Shown here one piece after another: positions 63,521-64,000 of a DNA stretch of 64,000 nt (position 1 is its first letter; each line of letters begins with the position of its first letter). A program made the position numbers and the translations under genes. The notes beneath the pieces were generated by a model. The model searched no databases. It was given only the letters and a program-made list of their open reading frames with translations, and was not told the DNA's origin. The stretch comes from Cardiocondyla obscurior (lineage: Eukaryota > Arthropoda > Insecta > Hymenoptera > Formicidae). The stretch lies in NCBI RefSeq assembly GCF_019399895.1, contig NC_091885.1:4254333-4318332 (forward strand). Direction: 5' to 3'.

Positions 63521-64000
63521 GACTAAGGGGGAGAAGTGAAAACATTCTCTTCTCCCCTTCTGTACTTGAGAGTAGGAGGGCCCATAGGCCGTGCGGCAAA
63601 TGCCGCGGGTTTTTCTAGCCCTTTTCAGGGCTATAAACTAACCAGTTCTTTTCAGAACTAGAGTGGAAATCTCCTTGGAAAGGGAGAGGAGTTCGGGGCC
63701 CCAATAGCTCGCTTTGGCGTGAGGGGTCTTCGTCTTCTCTTCCTCCCTTTAGGACTTAGTGAGGGGCAGCGGTTGGTGTTTAACCCAGCCGCTGACATCC
63801 TCTTACGTAAGAGGTACGGCTGCAGAGGTGGTAGCCCCTCTGTAGCCGAGTAGGAAGGAGGGCAGCCCAGCCATGTCATCGGCTGGGCGCCGTGTCTTTT
63901 CCCGCTAAATAGGGAAGGGCGCGGCCAGGACTGGGACCTTGGGTCAAGGCGGGGGACGGCTAAGGAAGTTATGTTAGCGTACCCGAGCCGTTCCCAAACG
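63521..64000 (+). other. TE10 3' UTR (incomplete at window end)
   Basis: Family A tail with CCCTTTTCAGGGCT, CCAATAGCTCGC and stem CAGCGG (63767-63772)/CCGCTG (63789-63794), the counterpart of the TE2 and TE6 stem. The conserved terminal block and poly(A) lie beyond the window. Confidence 0.75.

Larger units (their letters stand above)
57250..64000 (+). mobile_element. TE10: family A coding region behind a family-B-like leader, right end outside window
   Basis: Leader 57250-57966, ORF1 57967-60391, ORF2 60391 to about 63520, and the start of the 3' UTR to the window end. The coding region is closest to TE2, but the leader up to about 57930 is nearly identical to that of TE3 and TE4, so the element is a mosaic. 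Confidence 0.9.

Noticed and set aside
1..64000. LTR retrotransposon or endogenous virus
   Set aside because: No long terminal repeats, protease, RNase H or integrase motifs were seen. Every element ends in poly(A) and has an APE-type endonuclease, as in R1-clade non-LTR elements.

Overview
The window looks like an insect (or other arthropod with TTAGG telomeres) chromosome-end region. No host gene, tRNA or rRNA was seen. It is a head-to-tail array of ten non-LTR retrotransposons (here TE1-TE10), all on the + strand. Each is separated from the next by a short remnant of (TTAGG)n repeat, 4 to 99 bp long. Each complete right end is poly(A) followed at once by GGTTAGG, and most left ends follow GGTT. 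This is the arrangement of telomere-repeat-specific R1-clade elements such as TRAS and SART of Bombyx. The G-rich strand is the + strand, so the chromosome terminus is inferred to lie beyond base 64000 and the element transcripts point toward it. The species cannot be named from the sequence.

Layout: TE1 (1-435, 3' UTR tail only); telomeric tract 436-529; TE2 (530-7514, family A); TE3 (7524-14780, family B); TE4 (14795-21975, family B); TE5 (21990-29626, family C, as is TE1); TE6 (29643-30430, 5'-truncated family A); TE7 (30445-39245, family D); TE8 (39250-50157, family D, the best preserved); TE9 (about 50183-57150, a 5'-truncated near-identical copy of TE4); telomeric tract 57151-57249; TE10 (57250-64000, family A coding region behind a family-B-like leader, running off the window). 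Each full element has a structured 5' leader, ORF1 (Gag-like: AT-hook motif, coiled coil, three Cys/His knuckles), ORF2 (apurinic-like endonuclease, reverse transcriptase with YADD, C-terminal CCHC), and a structured 3' UTR with poly(A). Most ORFs carry frameshifts. Many of these are homopolymer-length differences between copies, so some may be long-read errors. TE8 and the ORF1s of TE3 and TE7 are essentially open.

The most interesting content is RNA structure. The 5' ends of TE3, TE4, TE5, TE10 and an internal site in TE8 can be folded by eye into an HDV-like self-cleaving ribozyme (nested P1-P2-P3-P4 double pseudoknot with a CNRA-type J4/2 and compensatory changes in P1 and P4). A second, different HDV-like fold starts each ~1.6 kb leader monomer of TE7 and TE8; its L3 loop is close to that of HDV. 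Further hairpins whose stems change while their loops stay constant occur in the 5' leader, in the first 150 nt of ORF1 and in the 3' UTR of every family. Together these suggest telomere-embedded elements whose transcripts could be cut out of longer, TERRA-like readthrough RNA by ribozymes. Leaders and tails appear to be swapped between families while the coding regions stay distinct.
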